Numbered from the stretch's first letter, positions 17,649 through 27,056 are shown. The stretch is DNA of 64,000 nt from Oscillospiraceae bacterium (GCA_009787625.1 WQSX01000001.1:1-64000); one strand, 5' to 3'. The notes: generated from the sequence alone by a model not told the origin. Translations and numbers: made by a program.

Positions 17649-19523
17649 TTGAAATTCAACGCAGGGCATTATGACATAGCGGTTATTGGCGCAGGACATG
17701 CCGGGATTGAAGCTGCGCTTGCTTCTGCGCGCCTTGGAATGAAAACAATCTGCTTTTCGATAAACCTAGATGCAGTCGGCAACATGCCCTGCAACCCCGC
17801 AATTGGCGGTACAGGCAAGGGACATCTCGTGCGTGAGCTGGACGCACTGGGCGGTGAAATGGCAAAATGCGCCGACCGTGCAGGAATTCAATTTCGTATG
17901 CTAAACAGAGCAAAAGGCCCCGCAGTCCACTCCTTAAGAGCGCAAGCCGACAGAAGAAAATACCAAGAGTTAATGAAAGAAACGTTAGAAAATCAAGAAA
18001 ATTTGACGTTGCGACAAGCCGAAATTGTTGACATCGGTGTTGACGTAGAGGGCGGCGTAAACTCCATAACCACCCAAACAGGAGCAACATTCAACGTGCG
18101 TGCCGTCATAATCTGCACAGGCACATACCTTGCAAGTAAATGCATAGTCGGCGAGGCAATCACCGAAGGCGGTCCCGACGGTATGTTTGCCGCTAATGCA
18201 TTAGGAGACCGCCTGTGCGAACTTGGGCTAAATATGCAACGGTTCAAAACAGGAACCCCACCGAGACTGAGTGTACAAAGCGTGGACTTTACAAAAATGG
18301 AACCCCAACACGGTGATGATCCGCCTGAGCCATTTTCGTTTGAAACCTCAGAACCACTATACAACGAAGCGATCTGTTATCTCACATACTCAAACGAAGC
18401 GACCCACGAAATTGTACGGCAAAATCTGCACAGAAGCCCTATGCATTCAGGAAATATAGATGGAGTTGGCGCAAGATATTGCCCATCGTTTGAGGATAAA
18501 GTAGTGCGATTTGCGGACAAAAGCCGCCACCAACTATTTGTAGAACCGATGGGATTAAATACCGGAGAATTATATTTGCAAGGGTTTTCATCGTCCATGC
18601 CGGAGGAAGTTCAAATACAGATGCTCCATACTATCCCCGGTCTTGAAAAAGCTGAAATCATGCGCCCGGCATATGCCATAGAATACGACTGCATTGACCC
18701 AACGGAGCTTTTGCCGACCCTCGAATCAAAGAAAATCGGAGGACTGTACGGCGCAGGGCAGTTCAACGGCTCAAGCGGCTATGAAGAGGCGGCGGTGCAA
18801 GGCTTTGTCGCCGCAGTGAATGCAGTGCTCAAGCTAAAAGGCGAGCCGGAGCTGATAATCACACGAAACGACGGCTACATCGGCACTTTGATTGATGACC
18901 TCGTAACCAAAGGCACAAACGAGCCATATCGCATGATGACATCGCGCACCGAGCATAGACTACTACACCGTCAGGACAATGCAGATATAAGAATGTCGCA
19001 ATTCGGCAGGCGCATCGGACTTATCTCCAAGGAGCGGCACCAAAAAGTGCTTGATAAATATGAGCAAGTTCAAAAAGAGATAAAAAGACTCGAAACAACT
19101 TTCGCTCCACCGTCAGAAAACCTAAGCGAGCTGTTGGCACACCACAACATGCCGCAGGCAACAACAGGGCAAAACCTAGCGGCACTGCTCCGCCGCCCTG
19201 AGATTTCATACGGTGAAATAATAAAACTTGACAACAGCGCCCCCGACCTTACGCCTGAAGTGCAAAATCAAGTAGAAATTGCCATAAAATACGAAGGCTA
19301 CATCAAACGCCAACAACGCCAATTAGCAGAACTCTCCCGCATGGAAAACAAAACAATTCCCGAAAACATCAATTATAACGACATAGCAGCACTGCGCCTG
19401 GAAGCAAGGCAAAAACTCTCCGAAATCCGGCCAAGAAACCTGGCACAAGCATCAAGAATTTCAGGAGTATCCCCCGCAGACGTAGCCGCGCTGATGGTGT
19501 ATATGAAAAAAATACGTCCCTAG
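17649..19523 (+). CDS. mnmG: tRNA uridine-34 carboxymethylaminomethyl modification enzyme
   Basis: 624-residue FAD protein (MnmG/GidA) that, with MnmE, installs carboxymethylaminomethyl or aminomethyl groups on wobble uridine 34. The N-terminal dinucleotide motif is [17 protein letters not shown], followed by the family block [20 protein letters not shown]. The conserved [21 protein letters not shown] and the C-terminal helical tail are present. The start is TTG at 17649, preceded by AGGAGG at 17638-17643, which makes the rare codon credible. It is the last gene of the plus-strand run that begins with the U32 gene; a fresh promoter for dusB lies just after it. Confidence 0.96.
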   Translation: MKFNAGHYDIAVIGAGHAGIEAALASARLGMKTICFSINLDAVGNMPCNPAIGGTGKGHLVRELDALGGEMAKCADRAGIQFRMLNRAKGPAVHSLRAQADRRKYQELMKETLENQENLTLRQAEIVDIGVDVEGGVNSITTQTGATFNVRAVIICTGTYLASKCIVGEAITEGGPDGMFAANALGDRLCELGLNMQRFKTGTPPRLSVQSVDFTKMEPQHGDDPPEPFSFETSEPLYNEAICYLTYSNEATHEIVRQNLHRSPMHSGNIDGVGARYCPSFEDKVVRFADKSRHQLFVEPMGLNTGELYLQGFSSSMPEEVQIQMLHTIPGLEKAEIMRPAYAIEYDCIDPTELLPTLESKKIGGLYGAGQFNGSSGYEEAAVQGFVAAVNAVLKLKGEPELIITRNDGYIGTLIDDLVTKGTNEPYRMMTSRTEHRLLHRQDNADIRMSQFGRRIGLISKERHQKVLDKYEQVQKEIKRLETTFAPPSENLSELLAHHNMPQATTGQNLAALLRRPEISYGEIIKLDNSAPDLTPEVQNQVEIAIKYEGYIKRQQRQLAELSRMENKTIPENINYNDIAALRLEARQKLSEIRPRNLAQASRISGVSPADVAALMVYMKKIRP

Positions 19524-19540
19524 GTCACACCATTTCCCAC

Positions 19541-19568
19541 TTTACACAATAATTATTTATGATATAAT
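19541..19568 (+). promoter_or_regulatory. Promoter of dusB, predicted leaderless transcript
   Basis: TTTACA (19541-19546), 16-bp spacer, TATAAT (19563-19568). A start site about seven bases downstream would fall at or next to the dusB ATG (19576). No Shine-Dalgarno sequence is visible before that ATG. Confidence 0.6.
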
Positions 19569-19575
19569 ACAAATC

Positions 19576-20547
19576 ATGATAAAATTTGGAAATTTAGAAA
19601 TAAACACAAAAATAGCACTGGCGCCTTTGGCGGGTGTTTCGGACATTGCGTTTCGCACAATCTGCCGTGAGATGGGGGCAGGACTCACCTATACGGAGAT
19701 GGTGAGCGCGAAAGCCCTCGTCTACAAAGACAAAAAAACACATAGCCTGCTAAAACTCGCAGAGGGTGAAAGCCCTGTGGCAGTGCAGATATTTGGAAGT
19801 GACATATCGTGCATGGCAGAGGCAGCGCCCATTGCCTATGAGATGTCAGGTGCGGACTTCATAGACATAAACATGGGTTGCCCTGTAGGAAAAATCGTAA
19901 AAAGCGGTGACGGCAGTGCGCTCATGAAAGACCCCGAAAAAGCCGGGAAAATCATTGAAGCAGTGGTAAAAAGTGTACCATGCCCCGTGACAGTCAAATT
20001 TCGCAAAGGTTGGGACAAGGGCAACGTAAACGCAGTTGAGTTTGGGAAAATGGCAGAGCAAGCGGGCGTCTCAGCAATTGGAGTACACGGGCGAACCCGC
20101 ACGCAGATGTACTCAGGCAAGGCAGATTGGGACATAATCCGTGAAGTCAAAAAGGCGGTAAACGTGCCTGTCTCTGCAAACGGAGATATTTGGAGCGGTG
20201 AAGATGCCGTTAAAATACTAAAATACACAGGTGCAGATATTGCACTGGTTGCAAGGGGTTCAATGGGGAACCCATGGATATTCAGAGAAGGTGCGGCTCT
20301 GCTCGCAGGCAAAGAAGCACCATCCCGCCCATCAATAGCCGAAATAGCAGACACAGCAATGCGGCAGTTTGAACTTGCGGCACAGCACAAAGGTGAACAC
20401 ATAGCCTGCCTGGAAGCACGCAAGCACTACTCATGGTACTTGCGCGGCATATCACATTCAGGCTATTTCAAAGAGCGCATAGCAAAAGCCACAACCTTAG
20501 ACGAACTGCGCGACATAACTGCCGGTATTAAACGTGAGTTGCGCTGA
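19576..20547 (+). CDS. dusB: tRNA-dihydrouridine synthase
   Basis: 323-residue FMN TIM-barrel enzyme of the DusB group. It begins with the flavin-binding ALAPLAGVSDIAFR and has the active-site cysteine block INMGCPVGKIVKSGDGSALM, then GVHGRTRTQMYSGKADW and the C-terminal helical domain that grips tRNA. It reduces uridine to dihydrouridine in the tRNA D-loop. The ATG lies eight bases after a good -10 box, so the message may start at the codon itself. A sigma factor gene follows after 17 bp; dus genes beside ECF sigma genes are not a fixed pairing, so co-regulation is inferred only from spacing. Confidence 0.95.
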   Translation: MIKFGNLEINTKIALAPLAGVSDIAFRTICREMGAGLTYTEMVSAKALVYKDKKTHSLLKLAEGESPVAVQIFGSDISCMAEAAPIAYEMSGADFIDINMGCPVGKIVKSGDGSALMKDPEKAGKIIEAVVKSVPCPVTVKFRKGWDKGNVNAVEFGKMAEQAGVSAIGVHGRTRTQMYSGKADWDIIREVKKAVNVPVSANGDIWSGEDAVKILKYTGADIALVARGSMGNPWIFREGAALLAGKEAPSRPSIAEIADTAMRQFELAAQHKGEHIACLEARKHYSWYLRGISHSGYFKERIAKATTLDELRDITAGIKRELR

Positions 20548-20564
20548 GCGCAAAGGAGAAAAGT

Positions 20565-21158
20565 TTGCAAGACGAACGAATTATCATAGAGCAAGTATTA
20601 AACGGAAACAAAAATGCGTTTGAAGAGTTGGTTGTTGCCAATCAGAAAAACGTATATAATCTTGCACTTAAAATGACTAAAAACGCAGAGGACGCACTTG
20701 ACATATCGCAAGAGGCGTTCATCAAGGCGTACAGAAATCTGCAAAATTTCCGAGGTGACAGCAAATTTTCCGTCTGGCTCTACAGACTCACATACAACAT
20801 CTGTATTGACTTTCTGCGAAAAAAATCAAAGGAAAATGTAATTTCACTGGACTACGAGGACGATTCAGGCACTATTGCCCCAATCGAAATACCCGACGTG
20901 AAAGATCTTCCCGAAGATAGTCTTGTCCGAAAAGAAGTGCGAAGAACGATTGCACAAAGCATAGCGGAACTCCCGCAAAAGCACAGCGAAGTCCTGATAA
21001 TGCGAGAGGTAAACTCCATGAGTTACGAGGAAATTGCCGAAACACTTTTGATTAGCGTAGGAACTGTGAAATCACGAATTGCCCGCGCAAGGGTGAGTTT
21101 AGCGGAGATTTTAGTGAAAAAAGGAACTTTCCCCGCTAATTATCGTCATACAGAATGA
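20565..21158 (+). CDS. ECF-type RNA polymerase sigma factor
   Basis: 197 residues with the two ECF domains. Region 2 is at about 25-90 (DALDISQEAFIKAYRNLQNFRGDSKFSVWLYRLTYNICIDFLR), region 4 at about 135-190 (LIMREVNSMSYEEIAETLLISVGTVKSRIARAR). The composition resembles SigW/RpoE-like factors. The start is a TTG preceded by AAGGAG. The next gene encodes a membrane-bound zinc anti-sigma factor, the standard partner, so this pair probably senses an envelope signal. Its own target promoters cannot be identified from the window. Confidence 0.93.
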   Translation: MQDERIIIEQVLNGNKNAFEELVVANQKNVYNLALKMTKNAEDALDISQEAFIKAYRNLQNFRGDSKFSVWLYRLTYNICIDFLRKKSKENVISLDYEDDSGTIAPIEIPDVKDLPEDSLVRKEVRRTIAQSIAELPQKHSEVLIMREVNSMSYEEIAETLLISVGTVKSRIARARVSLAEILVKKGTFPANYRHTE

Positions 21159-21220
21159 TGGCAGAGCCTGCAACTTAAACACTAGGCGCATACCACAGAG
21201 CGAGAGGAACGGTAATTTCA

Positions 21221-22306
21221 ATGAAACATTGCACCGAATATTTAGAATCAATAAGCGCATACGCAGACGGGGAACTAACCTCGCCCGAAGAAATTCGAGA
21301 GGTAGAAACCCATCTTTTGACATGCAAAAATTGCGCCGCCTTCTACTCGTTTTCTCGTGAGATTTCAATAGTCACAGAAGAATCATCAGCCAGACCACCA
21401 TACGAACTGACATCACTGGTAATGGCTCAAATAAACGCTGAGTCTGCACACGGGAATACAAACCAAGCGTATAATCAAGGATATCCTAAAGCACACAACC
21501 AAGCGCAAAACCACGCAGTAAACTCAAGACGTAATGCAAACGGATATGTCACCCCAAGCAGGCAAAACAGAGAGAAGAAAAGTAACATGAAGGTGGTGCT
21601 GACAAGAGTTGTGCCACTTGCTGCATGTCTTGCGATAGTGGTGCTAGTGTGGCAATTTTGGGGCAATATTGGCGGAGAGCAGCAGCTTGACTTTGCCGCC
21701 GGATTACCCGCCGCCGCCGATATGGCGCCTGCCGCTCCCGCCGCACTTGATGCCCCGGCTGAAGATGCAGACGAAACATGGCGTGTATCGGCAGAAGTAG
21801 CAGAAGAAGCGGAAATGGAATCCTTTGTCGATGAATTTGATGATGCGGACGACGCACTAATTTTACGCTCAGAGTCAGTGCCGGAAGAGACGGAACCATC
21901 AGCAGAAGCAAGCCCCGGCGGCGGCGCAAACGGAGTGGAAACATACATATACCGCGGCGAGCCATACCCCTACACCTTTGAAGATAGTGGAGTATACCCA
22001 TACCCACACGTGTTTTTCGGATACATCGATGATCTCACAGAAGAAGAATTGGAGTTCATTGAAACTCGCATAGCATACGCCTCATACATAATAGGCATAT
22101 TCCCCCCCGCAGACCTCCCGTACATAATGCAGAGGTTCGACCAGCTTGAAGGCGTTACAATCGCAGAGTGGAACATGGTCTTTGAAATCACAACAGACCA
22201 AGCACTACTCTTACTATCAGAACTGGGCTACGGAGCAATAACTCACGTAAGATTAGACCAAAACATGCGCAACCCATACGCAATTGTACTATTCTCGAGA
22301 CAATAA
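21221..22306 (+). CDS. Zinc-finger membrane anti-sigma factor
   Basis: 361 residues. The N-terminal ZAS domain has the His31-x3-Cys35-x2-Cys38 motif (HLLTCKNC) that binds the sigma factor. One membrane helix lies at about 124-146 (VPLAACLAIVVLVWQFWG). Outside is a low-complexity Ala/Pro/Glu/Asp segment (about 150-235) and then a folded C-terminal domain rich in Tyr and Pro that I do not recognise. This is a single-pass anti-sigma factor holding the preceding ECF sigma inactive until a signal triggers release or proteolysis. The ribosome site GAGAGG lies 13 nt before the ATG, a spacing common in this window. Confidence 0.9.
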   Translation: MKHCTEYLESISAYADGELTSPEEIREVETHLLTCKNCAAFYSFSREISIVTEESSARPPYELTSLVMAQINAESAHGNTNQAYNQGYPKAHNQAQNHAVNSRRNANGYVTPSRQNREKKSNMKVVLTRVVPLAACLAIVVLVWQFWGNIGGEQQLDFAAGLPAAADMAPAAPAALDAPAEDADETWRVSAEVAEEAEMESFVDEFDDADDALILRSESVPEETEPSAEASPGGGANGVETYIYRGEPYPYTFEDSGVYPYPHVFFGYIDDLTEEELEFIETRIAYASYIIGIFPPADLPYIMQRFDQLEGVTIAEWNMVFEITTDQALLLLSELGYGAITHVRLDQNMRNPYAIVLFSRQ

Positions 22307-22331
22307 ACAAACTGAAAGGAACAGCCATATC

Positions 22332-23024
22332 ATGAAGTACACAATCGACTACAACCAATCGAACCCGGTGGCAGAAATTACACTTAACCGCGATGAGGAA
22401 ATCCTGATTGAAAGAGGAAGCATGGTATACCAGTGCGGAAACGTGACACTTGAGGGTATTCTGAACGCCAGAGGAAAAACAGGACTGGGTGGCGTACTCT
22501 CAGCAATCGGACGTTCAATGACAAGCGGCGAAAGTATGTTTATAACCAAAGCAAAAGGCGAGATGGATGGCGCAAAAATTGCAATAGCCCCGTGCATTCC
22601 CGGCGTTATCCATGAAATATATGCAAAACCCGGCAACCAATGGCGCATAAACGACGGAGCATTCCTAGCATGTGGTGAAGAAGTAAACTACAAAATGGAA
22701 AGGCAATCAGTAGGACGTGCATTTCTGGGCACAGGCGGACTATTCGTAATGACAACAGAGGGAGACGGTCCCGTCTTGATTCACTCCTGCGGAGATGTCT
22801 TGCCAATTGAGCTTGACGGCACTAAAAGCATAATAGTAGACAATGACAGAGCCTTGGCATGGAGCGAAACACTGGACTACGACATTAGAGTAGCATCAGG
22901 AATATTCGGCTTCAAAACAGGCGAAGGTTTCGTAAACGAATTCAGCGGAGTAGGCACAGTGCTGGTACAAACCCGCAACCTAAAATCAGTAATAGCACAA
23001 ATAGCCGCCACCCACTCATCGTAG
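22332..23024 (+). CDS. AIM24 / TIGR00266 family protein
   Basis: 230 residues. Recognisable family features are the N-terminal AEITLNRDEEILIERGSMVYQ, the central ITKAKGEMDGAKIAIAPCIPGVIHEI and LIHSCGDVLPIELDGTKSIIVDN. These are beta-rich proteins related to mitochondrial AIM24 and the bacterial TIGR00266 group; their function is not established. The start at 22332 follows GAAAGG by 12 nt, 25 bp after the anti-sigma gene, so the protein is likely co-expressed with the sigma/anti-sigma pair and may belong to the same envelope response (inference from position only). Confidence 0.85.
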   Translation: MKYTIDYNQSNPVAEITLNRDEEILIERGSMVYQCGNVTLEGILNARGKTGLGGVLSAIGRSMTSGESMFITKAKGEMDGAKIAIAPCIPGVIHEIYAKPGNQWRINDGAFLACGEEVNYKMERQSVGRAFLGTGGLFVMTTEGDGPVLIHSCGDVLPIELDGTKSIIVDNDRALAWSETLDYDIRVASGIFGFKTGEGFVNEFSGVGTVLVQTRNLKSVIAQIAATHSS

Positions 23025-23026
23025 TC

Positions 23027-23091
23027 GTTTCCACAAAACCTATTGTAGGGGCGACCGTCTCGGTCGCCCGATGTTGCTGTTTCCACAAGAC
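23027..23091. repeat. GC-rich hairpin flanked by 13-bp direct repeats
   Basis: GTTTCCACAAAAC (23027-23039) and GTTTCCACAAGAC (23079-23091) bracket a perfect 9-bp hairpin GGGCGACCG-TCT-CGGTCGCCC (23049-23069). The arrangement looks like a small palindromic element inserted with a duplicated flank, immediately downstream of the AIM24 gene. Confidence 0.5.
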
Positions 23092-23094
23092 AAA

Positions 23095-23188
23095 GCAGAG
23101 GGATGGCAGTTTGCGGAGCCTTTTTTCGAGAACAGCGGTGTAGATCCCGATGGCTCGAAAAAAGCGGAGCAAATTGCCATCCCTCTGC
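23095..23188. repeat. 94-bp hairpin repeat, copy A
   Basis: The 20-bp outer arms (GCAGAGGGATGGCAgTTTGC and its complement) have a single mismatch. Inner arms are TTTTTTCGAG/CTCGAAAAAA, and the loop aacagcggtgtagatcccga(tgg) is the same in all four copies. It sits between the convergent ends of AIM24 and the ABC exporter gene and may act as a terminator for both. Confidence 0.75.
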
Positions 23189-23213
23189 GACAATCAACGG
23201 AAAAACAACCGTC

Positions 23214-25028
23214 CTACACCGAAGCCTCATCAAGCCGCATAGCCCGATACAACTCGGCATAGTGTCCGTCTTGCTTTAGGAGCTCTGCATGAGTCCCGCG
23301 CTCGACAATCTTACCGTCCTCGACAACAAGAATTATATCTGCCTTGGAAATAGTAGAGAGCCTGTGGGCAATTATAAACGAAGTGCGCCCCTCAAGCATG
23401 TGGGAAATTGCATTTTGGATAAGTTGCTCAGTCTCGGTGTCGATACTGGAAGTCGCCTCGTCCAAGACAAAAATCGGAGGATTGGCTAAAACAGCACGAG
23501 CAAATGAAACAAGTTGCTTTTCACCGGTAGAGAGCTTGTCGCCGCCCTCGCCAACATCTGTGTCGTAACCGTCGGGCATACGCTCGGCAACAGTATCGGC
23601 AGAGACAATTTTTGCTGCCGCAATGACCTCTTCATCGGTAGCATCAAGCCTGCCGTAACGGATGTTTTCCATTATAGAACCTGAAAATAGATGAGGATTT
23701 TGCAGGACATAACCCAGTGAAGAGTGGAGCCAAAGCTGAGAACGCTCACGAACATCACGACCATCAACAAGCACACGCCCACCCGTTGGCTCATAGAAAC
23801 GACATGCGAGATTTACCATTGTAGACTTACCAGCACCCGTTTCACCGACGATTGCAACGGTTGTGCCTTTGGGAACATCCAAGGTGAAGTTTTCCAAGAC
23901 ATTTTCATCGCCATCAGGGTACATGAAAGTCACATCATCAAAAGTTATATGTCCCAAAAGAGGCTCCCAGTTCTCGCGTTTGGGGTTAAAAGTATCGCCG
24001 TACTTCTCTACAACTTCAGGGGAGTCGGTGATTGTAATTTCCTCATTTAACAGCCCCGTTACACGCTCGGCACCAACTTGAGCCGAAACCATCTCCGTTA
24101 TAACACCGGAAACCCATATGACAGGCTCAATCATGATGATAGCGTAAGAGATAAACGCGGCAAGCACCCCGAAGTCCAGTAGATCCATATCAACGAGAAT
24201 TCCGCCGCGGAACAGCACGATCGCAAGAGCAATTGAACCAACAGTTGCAACCATTGGGAGCATTATCGCATTGAGACGTGAAGCACGCACAGACTCACGC
24301 TGCATGTTGTTTGATAGCTCCGCAAAATCTGCGCTGTTGACATCCTCAATGACAAGAGTTTTAGACGTTTTTGAACCTGTGATACCCTCGTTGTACGCAC
24401 CTGTAATGCGCGAGTTAATCTCACGTGTTCTTCTGCTGATGACAATGATTTTGCGTTGAAAAAACCAAGCAATCAGCCAAGCAACAGGCACTATGACAAG
24501 CAAAAGCAGAGCAAGGCTCGGTCGCAGAATAAACATGAAGATAATGCCGAAAATCATGCCAAAAGCCGCCTCGGTCACCGCCATGAACGCCCATGAAACA
24601 GTACTGCTGATACGGTCGGTGTCAGAGATAACCCTTGCAATCAGATAACCAACCGAATTAGTGTTGTGGTAGGCGACCTGAATTTTTTGCAGATGCACAA
24701 AGCAGTCGCGCCGTATGTTTTCCGCAACCCTCACCTCAATGTTGTTGAGCAATTTTACCCAAAAATATGTGCAAATGCCCAAGATTACAATGATTGCTCC
24801 GTACAAAATCGCATACGGCATAATCCCCTCCATCGTACCGGGAATGATGAAGTTGTTGATTGCATAACTTGTGAACAGCGGGAACGACGAAGTAAGTGCA
24901 GTGAACAAAATCATGCTGATTGAAACTAAAAAGTACGCCTTTTTTTGCTGTTTTATATACGGAAAGAGCCGCTTCCATACACCAAGGCTCAAGCCCTTTA
25001 CCTTTTCGTCTTTATATTCGTATTTCAT
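23214..25028 (-). CDS. ABC exporter half-transporter, catalytic NBD (second heterodimer)
   Basis: 604 residues with six membrane helices and a C-terminal NBD. Walker A is GETGAGKST (395-403), Walker B ends FVLDE with Glu524, and the switch His555 is in IAHRLST. The signature is LSTGE (499-503) rather than LSGGQ. It pairs with the upstream gene, which has a proper signature but Asp in place of the catalytic Glu, so the complex has one working and one degenerate ATP site, as in BmrCD/LmrCD. The stop and start codons of the two genes overlap (TAATG), giving coupled, equimolar translation. Probably multidrug efflux. Confidence 0.92.
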   Translation of the reverse strand: MKYEYKDEKVKGLSLGVWKRLFPYIKQQKKAYFLVSISMILFTALTSSFPLFTSYAINNFIIPGTMEGIMPYAILYGAIIVILGICTYFWVKLLNNIEVRVAENIRRDCFVHLQKIQVAYHNTNSVGYLIARVISDTDRISSTVSWAFMAVTEAAFGMIFGIIFMFILRPSLALLLLVIVPVAWLIAWFFQRKIIVISRRTREINSRITGAYNEGITGSKTSKTLVIEDVNSADFAELSNNMQRESVRASRLNAIMLPMVATVGSIALAIVLFRGGILVDMDLLDFGVLAAFISYAIIMIEPVIWVSGVITEMVSAQVGAERVTGLLNEEITITDSPEVVEKYGDTFNPKRENWEPLLGHITFDDVTFMYPDGDENVLENFTLDVPKGTTVAIVGETGAGKSTMVNLACRFYEPTGGRVLVDGRDVRERSQLWLHSSLGYVLQNPHLFSGSIMENIRYGRLDATDEEVIAAAKIVSADTVAERMPDGYDTDVGEGGDKLSTGEKQLVSFARAVLANPPIFVLDEATSSIDTETEQLIQNAISHMLEGRTSFIIAHRLSTISKADIILVVEDGKIVERGTHAELLKQDGHYAELYRAMRLDEASV

Positions 25029-26839
25029 TATTTGGAAACTCCTTCCTGTTGAGTATACCCGGACTGCAAATCATAGATTCGGCGGTAAATGCCGTCTTTT
25101 TCTACCAACTCGGTGTGCGAGCCGATCTCGGCGACTTCGCCATCTTCAAGCACCATGATAACATCTGCCTTCATCAGCGTTGTGATGCGGTGTGAAATCA
25201 AGATGACAGTCGCACCTTGCGTGTCCTTGCGTAGCGACTCACGGATTTTGGCATCTGTCTCCATGTCGAGGTTTGACATAGAATCGTCAAACACCATGAC
25301 AGGAGCATTCATCATTAGAGTGCGAGCTATTGCAACACGTTGCTTTTGCCCACCCGAGAGGGTTACACCGCGCTCGCCGACAATTGTGTCGTAACCCTTA
25401 GAAAACTCTACAATATTATCGTCAACAGCCGCAATTTTTGCCTTTTCACGCACTTTTGATTTATCACGCTTGCGTGAAGCTATGTCTATATTCTCGATGA
25501 TTGTTTTGGAGAACAAAAACGGTTCCTGCAAAACAAGCCCGATATTGCGGCGGAGATACGACTTTTTGATTTTTGAAACATCAACGTCGCCAATGGAGAT
25601 GCTGCCGCCATCTTCGGGCAGGTCGTAAAGAGCGTTGAGTAAGTATGTGAGCGTAGATTTACCCGAACCTGTTGCACCGAGAATGCCAAAAGTCGTGCCG
25701 CTTTTGATTGTGAAGTTGACATTTTTCAGCACAGGTTGCTCATCATAGGTAAAGCTCACATTTTTAAACTCAATATCACGATCCATAGGTGGTTCGATTG
25801 CATCAGGAGCATCTTTTTCCTCTTCGGCATCGAAAATCTCTTTGATGCGTTTGAGTGAGACACCCGCACGACTCATCTCATTTATTATTCTGCCGAGCGT
25901 GCGAACAGGCCACATGAGCATGTTTGAGTAACCGAGGAAAACAAGTAGTTCGCCAACGGTGAAATCACTCGTGTATGAAAGATAGGCACCGACCAAAATC
26001 ACAACAAACGCCTGCGCAAACGCCACGATGTCGCCGATACCCCAGTACACGCCAAGCGTGCCGCCAAGTTTAATCCACTTATCTACAAGGCTTTTGTTCT
26101 TCTCGTCAAACTTTTCAGTCTCATGGAGCTCACGCCCGAACGCCCGCACAACACGGACACCCGTAAGGTTTTCCTGCACCTTAATCATGAGCTGACCCTC
26201 AGCCTCATCAGCGGCATGAAACTTATGCCCTATACGCCTGAAAAATATGATGGTGTAGACCACAACAATCGGCATAAATGCCGTTACAATCGTCGCCATG
26301 ATTGGGTTTAGTGAAAACATAATAATGATTGCAATTACAACCAAAATGACAGTTCGCAGAACCTCAATGAGCTGATTGAAAACAAAGCGCCTGACCGTCT
26401 CGGAGTCGGACGTACACCGCTGAATGATGTCGCCGGTTTGATTGCTCGTATGCCAAGCAAACGGCAAATTTTGCGTGTGCGTAAACAGGCTGATTCGCAT
26501 ATTGTTTATCATACGTTCCGCACCCTTTGCCATGTTGAGACGCGAGATATAATTGGCAAATCCTGATATAAGCTCAGTAACTGCAATCAACATAGCGCAG
26601 ATGATAAGGCTCGTGACCAAAGTCGACTGACCGCCCAATGTCTCATAAATCCACATTATCGGAGCAGGCAGCATGGACGACTCATCGCCGATAACCGAGT
26701 CAACAGTGAACCCGACTATGAGCGGAGCCAGAAAACTCAGTAATGACGCCACGATTGCCGCCAGTATCGAAATAATGAAAAAGTGCCTAAGTTTCTCGGT
26801 GAAACTAAATAGCATAGAAAATCTGTTTTTGTACTTCAT
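25028..26839 (-). CDS. ABC exporter half-transporter, degenerate NBD (second heterodimer)
   Basis: 603 residues from the start at 26839, which follows AGAGGATTCA; an in-frame start at 26896 would run back to the attenuator. Six membrane helices are followed by Walker A GATGSGKST (388-396), signature LSGGQ (494-498) and Walker B VMVFDD, where Asp519 replaces the catalytic Glu; the switch His550 is kept. This is the non-catalytic half of a heterodimeric exporter with the downstream gene. Its leader (26840-27128) contains a leader peptide, competing stems and an intrinsic terminator, which resembles the translation-dependent attenuation that controls bmrCD in Bacillus subtilis. Confidence 0.92.
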   Translation of the reverse strand: MKYKNRFSMLFSFTEKLRHFFIISILAAIVASLLSFLAPLIVGFTVDSVIGDESSMLPAPIMWIYETLGGQSTLVTSLIICAMLIAVTELISGFANYISRLNMAKGAERMINNMRISLFTHTQNLPFAWHTSNQTGDIIQRCTSDSETVRRFVFNQLIEVLRTVILVVIAIIIMFSLNPIMATIVTAFMPIVVVYTIIFFRRIGHKFHAADEAEGQLMIKVQENLTGVRVVRAFGRELHETEKFDEKNKSLVDKWIKLGGTLGVYWGIGDIVAFAQAFVVILVGAYLSYTSDFTVGELLVFLGYSNMLMWPVRTLGRIINEMSRAGVSLKRIKEIFDAEEEKDAPDAIEPPMDRDIEFKNVSFTYDEQPVLKNVNFTIKSGTTFGILGATGSGKSTLTYLLNALYDLPEDGGSISIGDVDVSKIKKSYLRRNIGLVLQEPFLFSKTIIENIDIASRKRDKSKVREKAKIAAVDDNIVEFSKGYDTIVGERGVTLSGGQKQRVAIARTLMMNAPVMVFDDSMSNLDMETDAKIRESLRKDTQGATVILISHRITTLMKADVIMVLEDGEVAEIGSHTELVEKDGIYRRIYDLQSGYTQQEGVSK

Positions 26840-26885
26840 TGAATCCTCTTTCTCTTCTTGGGTACCTATTACGCCACTTACAGCG

Positions 26886-26917
26886 AAAAAGGACACGACT
26901 TACATCGTGTCCTTTTT
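26886..26917 (-). terminator. Leader terminator (attenuator) before the exporter operon
   Basis: 13-bp stem AAAAAGGACACGA/TCGTGTCCTTTTT with a 6-nt loop, ending in a T run on the minus strand, 47 bp upstream of the exporter start. It lies between promoter and gene, so it must be bypassed for expression. An ACACGA/TCGTGT pairing with 26953-26958 could disrupt it. Confidence 0.7.
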
Positions 26918-26944
26918 TAAAGACTTGATAAAAGTTGCTTTTTT

Positions 26945-27040
26945 GTAAATGCACACGAAAACTGAAATGCTTGGGAGAATAGGGTGACTTACCCCTATTT
27001 TGTGCATTTACCCGATATTCGGTTTAGGAGTAAATCACCC
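26945..27040 (-). promoter_or_regulatory. Attenuator with four competing RNA segments
   Basis: In transcript order: segment 1 GGGTGATTTAC (27040-27030, inside the leader peptide), segment 2 GTAAATGCACA (27011-27001), segment 3 GTAAGTCACCC (26992-26982), segment 4 TGTGCATTTAC (26955-26945). Pair 2:4 is perfect and 1:3 has one mismatch. Shorter 1:2 and 3:4 pairings (ATTTAC with GTAAAT/GTAAGT) are also possible. Segment 3 can instead fold locally as AATAGGG/CCCTATT (26978-26999). Confidence 0.6.
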
Positions 27041-27056
27041 TTATTCTTATATTCAC
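27024..27056 (-). CDS. Leader peptide MNIRIRVIYS upstream of ABC exporter
   Basis: A 10-codon reading frame with a GTG start (27054-27056) and TAA stop (27024-27026). GAAAGG at 27070-27075 lies exactly 13 nt before the GTG, the same spacing as eight protein genes in this window. An in-frame ATG at 27075-27077 would give 17 residues but would overlap the ribosome site. The Arg-Ile-Arg motif at residues 4-6 resembles the basic-X-basic stalling motif of macrolide-responsive leader peptides such as ErmDL (RLR). Codons 6-9 overlap segment 1 of the attenuator, so a stalled ribosome would change which stems form. Function as a drug sensor is inferred. Confidence 0.6.
   Translation of the reverse strand: MNIRIRVIYS

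Noticed and set aside
21475-22007. Long minus-strand frames opposite the anti-sigma factor gene
   Set aside because: They are low-complexity Ser/Ala or Arg/Leu shadows of the Ala/Pro/Glu-rich region of the real gene.
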